64,000 nt of DNA from positions 1,319,606 through 1,383,605 of the forward strand of contig NZ_LELK01000001.1 in NCBI RefSeq assembly GCF_001039475.1. Direction: 5' to 3'. Under the pieces are notes generated by a model that ran no database searches, was not told the DNA's origin, and saw nothing but the letters and a program-made list of their open reading frames with translations. Below, piece by piece: positions 1-9,239 of the stretch. Origin of the DNA: Guptibacillus hwajinpoensis. GTDB taxonomy: Bacteria > Bacillota > Bacilli > Bacillales > Guptibacillaceae. The first letter of the stretch is position 1; each line of letters opens with the position of its first letter. Both the position numbers and the translations under genes were made by a program.

Positions 1-677
1 AACTCCACATGCACAACATAATCATCATTATGTGGAATCCCCGCTTCACGAAGGGCTTTCTCATACCCACTTAAACGGTCAACGGTAACAACAAGATCTA
101 AATTACCTCCAACGAATGCAATACACTCGTGTCCTTTCTCGATAAAATGCTCTGTTACATCTTTTGCAGCTCTGTAATTATCGTTATCTACATGTGTGAT
201 GGTATCTGGAAGAGCGAATGGCTTTCCAATCACCGTGAAAGGGAAATTTTGTTCTTGTAGAAACGTCATAATTTTATCGTCGATTCGAGAGTAAAGCATG
301 ACAATTCCATCAACTCGTCTTCCATGCACCATCCCCATGACACCTTCTAATATGTCCTCCTCCTTTGAGCCTGTTGACATATAGAGTGTATATTCCTTCT
401 CATGCGCTTTCGTACTAATGCCTCGAAGCACTTCTGGAAAGAATGGGTTTTGAAAAACTTTATCAGCTGAACTTGGCATAACAAGTCCTATTGTTTGTGT
501 GCTTTTATTCGCTAAACTACGTGCATTATAGTTCGGATGATAACCAAGGTACTCCATCGCTTCTCTAACACGTCTTTTTGTTTGTTCACTAATACGTGGG
601 TTGTTCGCAATAACACGAGATACTGTTGAGGGTGCAACATTTGCGAGTTTTGCCACGTCTTTGATCGTTACCGCCAT
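1..677 (-). CDS. LacI-family transcriptional regulator, MalR-like (3' truncated by window edge)
   Basis: Read on the minus strand from ATG at 677, the protein opens with a LacI-type helix-turn-helix (VTIKDVAKLANVAPSTVSR) and a hinge region ending in LGYHPN. A periplasmic-binding-protein-like effector domain follows (GLVMPSSADKVFQNPFF). About 225 codons are present and the C-terminus lies outside the window. An AGGAGGGGTC-type ribosome site precedes the ATG. It sits just downstream of the mdxEFG transporter genes and palindromic LacI-type operators occur at 4768-5014, so it is probably the maltose/maltodextrin repressor (inference). LacI family is clear; the ligand is not proven. Confidence 0.85.
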   Translation of the reverse strand, partial: MAVTIKDVAKLANVAPSTVSRVIANNPRISEQTKRRVREAMEYLGYHPNYNARSLANKSTQTIGLVMPSSADKVFQNPFFPEVLRGISTKAHEKEYTLYMSTGSKEEDILEGVMGMVHGRRVDGIVMLYSRIDDKIMTFLQEQNFPFTVIGKPFALPDTITHVDNDNYRAAKDVTEHFIEKGHECIAFVGGNLDLVVTVDRLSGYEKALREAGIPHNDDYVVHVE

Positions 678-744
678 TTGGACCCCTCCTATCTTACACT
701 TTCTAATGCTCTAACATATTAACAGTCTTAAGTCATAGTTTCTA

Positions 745-973
745 AAGTCTTTTTTCGTAGGCATTGTTACACTTAGATAAGTGGTTAATTTCCGCTCCAG
801 GATGCTCGCTTTCCGCGGGGCGGGACACTTGAGCCTCCTCGTCGCTTACGCTCCTGTGGGGTCTCACCTGTCCCGCTAGTCCCGCAGGAGTCGAACATCC
901 TTCCGCTCCAATCACTAAGTGTGGTTTTCTATAACAAAAATCTTCAAAAGCAACAATCTTTTAGAAAAGAGCC
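745..973 (+). repeat. Family A GC-rich palindromic repeat, copy A1
   Basis: Near-full copy. It has a CTTTTTTCGTAGGCATTGTT-like left end and a CAACAATCTTTTAGAAAAGAGCC right end. The core contains GGATGCTCG paired with an inverted CGAACATCC, and CTCC/GGAG arms. The same core recurs at ten other places in both orientations. The stretch 678-1229 holds only this repeat, a family B copy and a terminator. Confidence 0.9.
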
Positions 974-1063
974 TTTCTAACACAACTCTGAGCGCCTCTT
1001 TCCCTATAATGAACCACAATGTTTAATTGTAAACGATCTCATTTCAGAATGATATAACATATA

Positions 1064-1157
1064 GGCTATGTTAGCTCATATTGGTGATTTCTCGATTTTT
1101 GGCTCATTCCACAGGGCGTAAATGTGCCAAAAATCAACACTGTTCATTAACATACCC
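1064..1157. repeat. Family B MITE-like palindrome, copy B1
   Basis: It starts GGCTATGTTAGCTCATATTG and ends in TTAACATACCC, so the right end is mutated relative to TAACATAGCC. The centre carries the CCACAGGGCGTAAATG segment that distinguishes one sub-type of the family. Confidence 0.8.
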
Positions 1158-1164
1158 AACATAT

Positions 1165-1216
1165 AAAAAGGAGAAAGAAGTAACAAGAGTCGCTTCCCTC
1201 TTTATCTTCTTTCTCC
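1165..1216 (-). terminator. Intrinsic terminator of the mdxEFG operon
   Basis: An 11-bp stem GGAGAAAGAAG (1170-1180) pairs with CTTCTTTCTCC (1206-1216), with an inner AAGAG/CTCTT stem. On the minus strand it is followed by TTTTTAT, directly after the stop of mdxG. Confidence 0.8.
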
Positions 1217-1229
1217 ATTCATCAAAATT

Positions 1230-2072
1230 TTATCCCTTCGTTCCTCCAGCAGTTAAGCCAGAAATAAAGAAGCGCTGTAGCGATAAGAAAAGAATAGAAA
1301 TTGGAATCGCGATAAGAACAGATCCGGCAGCAAACGTTGTGAATTCATTACCGAACTGATCGGAAATCATTTTATACAAACCTACAGCAAGAGTGAATTT
1401 ATCTTCACTTCTTAAAATAACCTGTGCAAGGATAAAGTCTGTAAAAGGTGTAATAAAGCTAAATAGCGCTACTACTGCAAGAATAGGTTTTGCAAGTGGT
1501 AAGATGATCTGCCAGAAGATACGGAAGTGACCCGCACCATCAATTCGAGCTGATTCATCAAGCTCTTTCGGAATTGTATCAAAGTACCCTTTTGCAAGCC
1601 ATGTATTCATCGGCAGTAAGCCGCCTGCATACACAAGAATTAAAGCAAAGTGTGTATCCAATAATCCAGTAACATAAGCAAGCACATAAATAGCAATTAG
1701 TGCTGCGAAGTTAGGAATCATTTGCAGGATTAGGAACGTCATTAAACCATTCTTACGACCTACGAAACGATAGCGAGAGAATGCATAAGCCATACAAGAG
1801 ATCATGGCTACAGCAAGTACCATTGTAATGATACAAATCTTAAGTGTGTTCCAATACCAAAGAAGGTAATCACTTTCCGCCGTATTAAATAACGACTTAT
1901 AGTGCTCAAGTGTTGCATCCTTTGGAATAATCGATGAACCCGATAAGCTATCTCCCGGATTAAATGATGAGCCGATAATCCATAAGACAGGATATAAGAT
2001 GATCACACATGCGATTGCAATAGCGACATAGGACAGGGTTAAACGGACTGTGTTCTGCATTTTTGGACTCAT
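1230..2072 (-). CDS. mdxG: Maltodextrin ABC transporter permease (MdxG/MalG-like)
   Basis: This 280-aa inner-membrane permease has six apparent hydrophobic segments. The binding-protein-dependent permease loop sits near residue 190 (DESARIDGAGHFRIFWQIILP, an EAA-type motif that docks the ATPase). MalG-type proteins are about 280 aa. The start ATG lies one base beyond the stop of the upstream permease gene, so translation is probably coupled. No ATPase gene is nearby, which fits carbohydrate ABC systems that share an MsmX-type ATPase encoded elsewhere (known for B. subtilis). It would import maltodextrins with the two genes upstream. Confidence 0.9.
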   Translation of the reverse strand: MSPKMQNTVRLTLSYVAIAIACVIILYPVLWIIGSSFNPGDSLSGSSIIPKDATLEHYKSLFNTAESDYLLWYWNTLKICIITMVLAVAMISCMAYAFSRYRFVGRKNGLMTFLILQMIPNFAALIAIYVLAYVTGLLDTHFALILVYAGGLLPMNTWLAKGYFDTIPKELDESARIDGAGHFRIFWQIILPLAKPILAVVALFSFITPFTDFILAQVILRSEDKFTLAVGLYKMISDQFGNEFTTFAAGSVLIAIPISILFLSLQRFFISGLTAGGTKG

Positions 2073-2073
2073 A

Positions 2074-3357
2074 TTACATCATATCCTCTTCTTGGAATGA
2101 TTTCGTTCTTCTAAACTGCCATAAAGCAACTCCGATTACGATAGCTGATAGAATCATTGTAATGGCAGCCGCTTTACCATATTGTGCGGATGTAAAGGTA
2201 AGTTTATATATCCACGAAATCAAAATATCGGTAGATCCTGCAGTTTGACCTGATACAGCAGGTCCTCCTCCATTGAATAAGTAAATCACGTTAAAGTTAT
2301 TAAAGTTAAACGTATACTGTGTAATCAAGATTGGCGCAATCGCAAAAAGAACCATTGGAAGCGTAATGCCTCTGAACTTCTGCCAAATATTTGCACCATC
2401 AACTGTTGCAGCTTCGTAAAGCTCTTCTGGAATGGATTGAAGTACACCCGTTACCATTGCAAAAATGAACGGGAAACCAAGCCAGAACTGTATGAGTATT
2501 AAAGCAACTTTCGTCCAAAATGGCTCAGTAAGCCAAGGAATGGCGTCAATACCGAAAGCAGCTAAGATGTCATTATTAATCGCACCAAACGTTTCATTAA
2601 ACATTCCAGCGAATACTAGAATTGAAACGAATGCTGGTACCGCCCAAGGCAGAATAAAGATTGTTCTAAAAAGTCCTTTGAATTTAAGGTCTTTTTGGTT
2701 CATTAAGACAGCTAGGAAAATACCGATGGCAATTTGGCCAGTGGTTGCTACAAATGTCCATACGATCGTCCATGAGAATACATCGATAAATGTATTACGC
2801 CAAATATCAAGTTTGAATATATCGATATAGTTTTGAATGCCAATCCAGTCAACTAAGTTTGCTGGAGGAGAATGATACAGATCATAGTTCGTAAATGATA
2901 GTAAGATTACAAACAAAATTGGAAAGATAACAACAAAGATTAATAAGAAAAATCCTGGCGTTAACATTAAGTAAGGGAAACCTTGTTCTGATACATTACG
3001 GTATTGCTCTCTAACAGAATTAAGAGGAATGCCAAAATCACGATTTCTTCCGTTCAAATACGCATCCCTAAGATTTAAGAAATAAATCACAAGGCCAATC
3101 AAGATTACTAGGACTGCGATAATCCCCTGTGTTAATAGGAAGATAGAATGATCGCGCGGAAGTTCTTCTCCCAGCGTTACGATGCCCCATAATCCGATAT
3201 TGATTAAATCAGCAAATGCCACTCCAAAAGATACAGTTAAGATCAAGAACATTAACCCTTTGAGTAGTTGCTTATTGTAGAACTGACCAAATCCTGGTAT
3301 CAGTGATAAAGCGAGTGCTGTTTTTCTATGCTTTGTTTGACGTACAGTTGCCTCCAT
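2074..3357 (-). CDS. mdxF: Maltodextrin ABC transporter permease (MdxF/MalF-like)
   Basis: This 427-aa permease has an N-terminal pair of hydrophobic segments, a soluble linker, and a C-terminal six-segment permease domain. The EAA loop reads ELYEAATVDGANIWQKFRGI. MalF-family proteins are longer than MalG and carry this N-terminal extension. I start at ATG 3357 (MEATVRQTK) because AAAGGGG lies 12 bases upstream; a longer GTG reading frame to 3387 would place that ribosome site inside the gene. Middle gene of mdxE-mdxF-mdxG. Confidence 0.9.
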   Translation of the reverse strand: MEATVRQTKHRKTALALSLIPGFGQFYNKQLLKGLMFLILTVSFGVAFADLINIGLWGIVTLGEELPRDHSIFLLTQGIIAVLVILIGLVIYFLNLRDAYLNGRNRDFGIPLNSVREQYRNVSEQGFPYLMLTPGFFLLIFVVIFPILFVILLSFTNYDLYHSPPANLVDWIGIQNYIDIFKLDIWRNTFIDVFSWTIVWTFVATTGQIAIGIFLAVLMNQKDLKFKGLFRTIFILPWAVPAFVSILVFAGMFNETFGAINNDILAAFGIDAIPWLTEPFWTKVALILIQFWLGFPFIFAMVTGVLQSIPEELYEAATVDGANIWQKFRGITLPMVLFAIAPILITQYTFNFNNFNVIYLFNGGGPAVSGQTAGSTDILISWIYKLTFTSAQYGKAAAITMILSAIVIGVALWQFRRTKSFQEEDMM

Positions 3358-3407
3358 CGTGATGGCAATCCCCTTTCTCCACCTCACTTTTCTATCTTTA
3401 AAGTGAG

Positions 3408-3438
3408 AAGCAGTACCCCGTTTCCGGAGTACCGCTTT
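3408..3438 (-). promoter_or_regulatory. Intercistronic hairpin between mdxE and mdxF
   Basis: On the minus strand AAGCGGTACTCC pairs with GGGGTACTGCTT around a short loop. No U-run follows, so it looks like an mRNA-stabilising or processing hairpin rather than a full terminator. It would allow more binding protein than permease to be made (inference from malE-malF operons). Confidence 0.55.
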
Positions 3439-3452
3439 GATTTTTCAAGAAT

Positions 3453-4736
3453 CTAGTTGCTGTGGTTCTGTTCAATCTGAGACTTAATTGTTTTAGTAGC
3501 TTCATCAAGAGCAGCTTTCGGCTCTTGCTTACCAGTTGCTACAAGTTGAAGTGCTGATGCTGCAGGCTCCCAAACTTCTGCCATTTCAGGAATGTTTGGC
3601 ATTGGAACACCGTATGAAGACTGAACTGCAACTGCGTTTGCAGCTTCATTGTCAGCAATAATTGGATCTTCAATAAGAGACTTAACCGGAGGGATTTCTC
3701 CTGTCTTCTCATAACGAATTTTGCCGTTCTCAGCATTTGAAATCCATTCTACAAGCTTAGTAGCCCATTCTTTGTTCTCTGAGAAATTACTTACGTGCCA
3801 GCCTTTAACACCAATAAACGTTTGGAAATTCTCACCGTTAGGAAGCTTAGGCATTGGAGCTACACCAATTTCAATACCAGCATCTTTATAGCCCTGGAAT
3901 GACCATGGTCCATTCATTACAGACGCAGCTTTCCCTTCGTTAAAGAGACCATCCATTGAAGATCCACCATTCTCGCCGATAAGTCCTTTAGGGAATAGTT
4001 TTTCGTCATACCATTTCTGGATATACTCTGTACCTTCTACAGCCCCTTCATTGTTTAAACCAAGGTTCTGTGGATCAAGACCTTCATCCGTACGCTCAAA
4101 CACATAACCGCCATAACCTGCTAGTACAGCGTTTGCAAAGTAGAAGTTATCCCAAAGCGCAAGGAAACCATAGTTCTTGTCTTTCGTGAAATCTGTAGCG
4201 AAATCATAGACCTCATCCATTGTTTCTGGAGCTTCGTCCATTAACTCTTTGTTATAAATGAAAACCGGTGTTTCAGTAGCCTTTGGAAGACCATAAAGGT
4301 TTCCTTCATAGCTCTCTGCTTGAATTGAAGATTCAGTGAATGTATCAACGACAGATTGATCTACTTCAATTGGAGAAATAAGACCTTCAACTGCAGCTTG
4401 TCCAATCTGATCGTGGGGAAGTGTAATAACGTCAGGACCAGTACCGGCTGGGCCATCTAGACGAATTTGCTCTCTAATCTCGTCAGCCATACCAAGTTCT
4501 TTAAATTCTACAGTAATACCATACTCTTCTTCGAAACTCGCAATGGCAGGTTCAAGTGCAACTGCTTTATCTGTATCTTCCCAAACAACTAGCTTCTCAG
4601 GTTTGTTAGCATCGTCACCTTCAGAGCCACTACCCTCGTTGCTGTTAGAAGAACTTTGGTTATTTTGCGGTCCGCATGCTGCTAGGACACCAATCGCAAG
4701 AACCAGTGTTAGAAATAAGGCGAAAAAACGTTTCAT
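3453..4736 (-). CDS. mdxE: Maltodextrin-binding lipoprotein (MdxE-like)
   Basis: This 427-aa extracellular solute-binding protein has a lipoprotein signal peptide (MKRFFALFLTLVLAIGVLAAC, lipobox LAAC) and a Ser/Asn/Gly-rich linker after the cysteine. The body resembles family 1 sugar-binding proteins, with LVVWEDTDKAVALEPAIASF at the start and MNGPWSFQGYKDAGIEIGV in the middle. Ribosome site GAGGGGGTTAACAC precedes the ATG. It is first in the operon with the two permeases and faces a GH13 amylase across a divergent control region, supporting maltodextrin as substrate. Confidence 0.9.
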   Translation of the reverse strand: MKRFFALFLTLVLAIGVLAACGPQNNQSSSNSNEGSGSEGDDANKPEKLVVWEDTDKAVALEPAIASFEEEYGITVEFKELGMADEIREQIRLDGPAGTGPDVITLPHDQIGQAAVEGLISPIEVDQSVVDTFTESSIQAESYEGNLYGLPKATETPVFIYNKELMDEAPETMDEVYDFATDFTKDKNYGFLALWDNFYFANAVLAGYGGYVFERTDEGLDPQNLGLNNEGAVEGTEYIQKWYDEKLFPKGLIGENGGSSMDGLFNEGKAASVMNGPWSFQGYKDAGIEIGVAPMPKLPNGENFQTFIGVKGWHVSNFSENKEWATKLVEWISNAENGKIRYEKTGEIPPVKSLIEDPIIADNEAANAVAVQSSYGVPMPNIPEMAEVWEPAASALQLVATGKQEPKAALDEATKTIKSQIEQNHSN

Positions 4737-4767
4737 GTGTTAACCCCCTCTTAATTTACGATAGCGG

Positions 4768-4859
4768 TACAAGCGCTTTCAAAAACTTTCGTGAAAACGA
4801 TTGCACTAGCTTTCTATAACCTATTATACATGCCCCCATCATTTTCGCAACCGTTTGCA
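4768..4859. promoter_or_regulatory. Cluster of LacI/cre-type operators upstream of mdxE
   Basis: Three 14-bp near-palindromes match the LacI/CcpA operator pattern: TACAAGCGCTTTCA (4768-4781), TGAAAACGATTGCA (4792-4805, 13 of 14 to the cre consensus TGWAANCGNTNWCA) and CGCAACCGTTTGCA (4846-4859). They lie between the divergent mdxE and amylase genes. They could bind the LacI-type regulator at 1-677, CcpA, or both. Confidence 0.65.
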
Positions 4860-5000
4860 CAAACTTTTTTTACGTTTTTTCAAAATATTATTTTGGCCAT
4901 GTTTTTACATTTGACTACTACTCTATTATCTTCTACATTTGTATAGAAAGAAGGACAATCACTATTAATATAGACAGTTGATGCAAAGGTAAACAAAAAA

Positions 5001-5014
5001 TGCAAACGATTGCA
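5001..5014. promoter_or_regulatory. LacI-type operator at the amylase ribosome site
   Basis: TGCAAACGATTGCA is an almost perfect palindrome. It ends four bases before the GGAGGT ribosome site of the amylase gene. Binding here would block transcription or elongation into that gene. Confidence 0.6.
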
Positions 5015-5028
5015 TATGGAGGTTATGA

Positions 5029-6765
<1,737 letters not shown>

Positions 6766-6770
6766 TGATG

Positions 6771-6807
6771 AAGAAGCACCTGGACACCTTCCAGGTGCTT
6801 CTTTTTT
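6771..6807 (+). terminator. Intrinsic terminator of the amylase gene
   Basis: A 13-bp stem AAGAAGCACCTGG / CCAGGTGCTTCTT is followed by a T-run. Confidence 0.9.
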
Positions 6808-6932
6808 GGTCTTTATTTAACTAAATAATCTGTAAGCGCAACCACCCTTACCTTGTCTATCTTCAACCAATTTACCGATTATACTGATGGAATATTATCT
6901 AACGTAGTTTTTTAAATTTTCTAAAAATATAC

Positions 6933-6961
6933 TTGAATTTACGTGTACCTCAGCATACTAT
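6933..6961 (+). promoter_or_regulatory. Sigma-A-like promoter of the PII-amtB operon
   Basis: TTGAAT (6933-6938), a 17-bp spacer, then TACTAT (6956-6961). It lies 52 bases before the PII start codon. Confidence 0.55.
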
Positions 6962-6982
6962 TAGGATACAGAAGAAAGATGA

Positions 6983-6999
6983 TGTTAGATAAACTGACA
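6983..6999. promoter_or_regulatory. GlnR/TnrA-type nitrogen box
   Basis: TGTTAGATAAACTGACA matches the 17-bp TnrA/GlnR pattern TGTNANAWWWTNTNACA at all but one fixed or W position. It lies between the likely promoter and the GGAGGG ribosome site, a position that would suit repression or a roadblock rather than classical activation from -49. Confidence 0.55.
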
Positions 7000-7012
7000 T
7001 GGAGGGTCTAAA

Positions 7013-7354
7013 ATGAAAAAAGTTGAAGCCATTATTCGTCCTGAAGCTTTCCAAAATTTACGGGATCGTTTGAGTGATGAGGGTATTACAGGAATGACAG
7101 TTTCTGAAGTAGCAGGATGTGGGTTACAGAAAAAGCAAACAGGCGTGTTCAGAGGAAGTCATTTTGAAGTCTCTCTCCAGCCTAAGATTAAAGTCGAACT
7201 CATCTTTGATGATCACCTGCTTGACCACGTTGTAAAGAATATACGAGATGTATGCGCAACAGGTGAAATTGGAGATGGTAAAATTTTCGTCTACCCTGTA
7301 GAAGATGTTATTCGTATTCGTTCTGGTGAACACGGTCTTACAGCTATTAAATAA
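7013..7354 (+). CDS. glnK: PII nitrogen regulatory protein (GlnB/GlnK family)
   Basis: This 113-aa protein starts with MKKVEAIIRPE, the usual PII first strand. It has GCGLQKKQTGVFRG at the base of the T-loop and ends in the C-loop signature TGEIGDGKIFVYPVEDVIRIR. The T-loop lacks the uridylylated Tyr of enterobacterial PII (FRGSHFEVSLQ), as expected for Bacillus NrgB-type proteins. It is cotranscribed with amtB (22-bp gap) and should bind and gate the transporter according to 2-oxoglutarate/nucleotide state. Ribosome site GGAGGG precedes the ATG. Confidence 0.92.
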   Translation: MKKVEAIIRPEAFQNLRDRLSDEGITGMTVSEVAGCGLQKKQTGVFRGSHFEVSLQPKIKVELIFDDHLLDHVVKNIRDVCATGEIGDGKIFVYPVEDVIRIRSGEHGLTAIK

Positions 7355-7376
7355 CTTGAAAAGGATGATGGAAGCA

Positions 7377-8771
7377 ATGAAAAAGATATCTGCCTTATTT
7401 ATAGCACTCTTCCTACTTTCTGGAGGTCAAGCATTTGCTGCAGGAGATGCAGCCGTAGCAACATTAAGTCAATCAATGGACACCATTTGGGTTATGATCG
7501 CTGCATTTCTTGTCTTCTTCATGCATGCCGGGTTTGCAATGGTCGAAACAGGTTTCACCCGATCGAAAAACGCTCTCAATATTTTAATGAAGAACTTACT
7601 AACAATGTCAATAGGAGCCGTGTTGTATTTCATTATCGGCTACGGAATAATGTTTGGTACATCCTCAGGTGGATTTATTGGAACGAATGGGTTCTTCCTC
7701 CTAGGACAATCTGAAAACATTGGTTTCTTCGTATTCCAAGCTGTTTTTGCTGCCACGTGCGCCACAATTATTTCAGGTGCCGTTGCGGAACGAATGAAGC
7801 TAATTAGTTATATCGCTGTAACGATCGCAATGGTCGCAATCGTCTATCCAGTAGTAGGTCACTGGATTTGGGGCGGCGGATGGCTTTCAGAGCTTGGGTT
7901 TACAGACTTTGCTGGATCAACTGTTGTTCATTTAACTGGTGCAATTGGTGCTGTCGTAGCTGTCTCTTTTCTTGGAGGTCGTATTGGGAAGTACTCTAAT
8001 GGCAAAGTAAATGTTATTCAGGGTCACAATATTCCTCTCGGTGCTCTAGGTGTGTTCATCCTTTGGTTCGGCTGGTTTGGATTTAATGCAGGTAGTACTC
8101 TCTCAGCTAGTGATGCACTTATTCCTATTATTGTAGCAACAACCCTTCTTTCAGCTTCAGGTGGTGTAATTGGAAGTGCACTCTATTCTTACATTCGTTA
8201 CAAACAAATCGATGCCTCATTAACATTAAACGGCGCTCTTGCAGGACTGGTCGGAATCACAGCCGGTACAGCAAGCGTATCACCAATAGGCGCCATCTTC
8301 ATTGGATTAATTGCAGGTGTTATTCTAATTGAAGCTGTTCAATTAATTGACCGTCGAGTTAAACTTGATGATCCAGTTGGAGCAATCGCTGTTCACGGTG
8401 TATGTGGTGTTTGGGGTACAGTAGCTGTCGGACTATTCGCTGTAGAAGGTGGTCTATTCTACGGGGGCGGCGCAGCACTCCTGCTAGTTCAAGCAATAGG
8501 CGTACTCGCTGTCATCGCCTGGACTTCCGTTACTCTCGGTACGTTTCTATTTATCTACACACGATTCTCCTCTATCCGCGTATCACGGGAAGAAGAAATT
8601 CAAGGTCTCGACTTCGCAGAACACGGATCAACAGCCTACGAACTACGCGGCGGGATCCTAAACAATAACGAAAGCCCATCAACAGGTTCTCCCTTCGGCC
8701 ACGGCTTAGTAGACCGCCTAAACGGACTAGAAAAACCAAAAGTTGATAGAAAAGCGGAAGTGGGCGGTTAG
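7377..8771 (+). CDS. amtB: Ammonium transporter (AmtB/NrgA family)
   Basis: This 464-aa polytopic protein has an N-terminal signal-like segment (MKKISALFIALFLLSGGQAFA) and about eleven further membrane segments. Amt hallmarks include FMHAGFAMVETGFTR, the pore histidine in the DDPVGAIAVHGVCGVWGT region and WIWGGGWLSELGFTDFAGST. I chose ATG 7377 because it yields a proper signal segment and follows AAAGGATG; longer frames overlap the PII gene. The last six residues (KAEVGG) and the stop codon lie inside a family C repeat, so the original C-terminus may have been altered. Confidence 0.92.
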   Translation: MKKISALFIALFLLSGGQAFAAGDAAVATLSQSMDTIWVMIAAFLVFFMHAGFAMVETGFTRSKNALNILMKNLLTMSIGAVLYFIIGYGIMFGTSSGGFIGTNGFFLLGQSENIGFFVFQAVFAATCATIISGAVAERMKLISYIAVTIAMVAIVYPVVGHWIWGGGWLSELGFTDFAGSTVVHLTGAIGAVVAVSFLGGRIGKYSNGKVNVIQGHNIPLGALGVFILWFGWFGFNAGSTLSASDALIPIIVATTLLSASGGVIGSALYSYIRYKQIDASLTLNGALAGLVGITAGTASVSPIGAIFIGLIAGVILIEAVQLIDRRVKLDDPVGAIAVHGVCGVWGTVAVGLFAVEGGLFYGGGAALLLVQAIGVLAVIAWTSVTLGTFLFIYTRFSSIRVSREEEIQGLDFAEHGSTAYELRGGILNNNESPSTGSPFGHGLVDRLNGLEKPKVDRKAEVGG

Positions 8772-8895
8772 ACTCGAAAAGCGCTGGAACTTCCCAAAAA
8801 GAACACGCTCTTTGTGTTCATTTTGGGAAGTGAAGCGATCGAGAGGCTGCCCACTGCAGCTGGATCAAGAAAAGCGGAAGTGGGAGGTTAGACTC
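8751..8895 (+). repeat. Family C structured repeat, copy C1 (with truncated second unit)
   Basis: The unit starts AAAGCGGAAGTGGGCGGTTAG. Nested arms are AGTGGGC/GCCCACT (outer), CTCGA/TCGAG (middle) and ACTTCCCAAAA..GAACAC / GTGTTC..TTTTGGGAAGT (inner). A second truncated unit begins at 8870. It overlaps the 3' end of amtB. The inner arm sequence differs from copy C2 but remains self-complementary. Confidence 0.85.
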
Positions 8896-8927
8896 TTCCC
8901 CAAAATAACCAGATCATTATTTAGATA

Positions 8928-9109
8928 GGCTCTTATCTAAAAGTTGTTGCTATTTAAAAATCTTTAGATAAAAAACCACATTACGCTAATTGGAGCGGAA
9001 GGATGCTCGACTCCTGCGGGACTAGCGGGACAGGTGAGACCCCCGCAGAAATCGGGTAGGAGCGGAAATTCCCCCACTACTCAAATAGCAACAATGTATA
9101 AGAGAAAGC
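8928..9109 (-). repeat. Family A repeat, copy A2 (reverse orientation, internally shortened)
   Basis: It begins GGCTCTTATCTAAAAGTTG, contains GGAGCGGAAGGATGCTCGAC, and jumps from GAGACCCCCGCAG to GGAGCGGAAATT, missing the second half of the palindrome. It ends near CAACAATGTATAAGAG. Confidence 0.85.
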
Positions 9110-9115
9110 ATTCAT

Positions 9116-9154
9116 ACAAAAAGAACCGAAGCGAGAATCATAGCTTCGGTTCTT
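9116..9154 (-). terminator. Intrinsic terminator of asnO
   Basis: The 12-bp stem AAGAACCGAAGC / GCTTCGGTTCTT is followed by a short U-run on the minus strand. The 85 bases between it and the asnO stop hold nothing else I recognise. Confidence 0.75.
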
Positions 9155-9239
9155 AATTTAAGTTTTATGAAAGTCATTAATGATTGTAGCGCAAATCAAC
9201 CACTACTCTTAAACCATTGCCTACGAAAACACCCTTAAA

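Noticed and set aside
745..973. CRISPR array
   Set aside because: The repeats are long, dispersed and palindromic, not short direct repeats with equal spacers; no cas genes are in the window.
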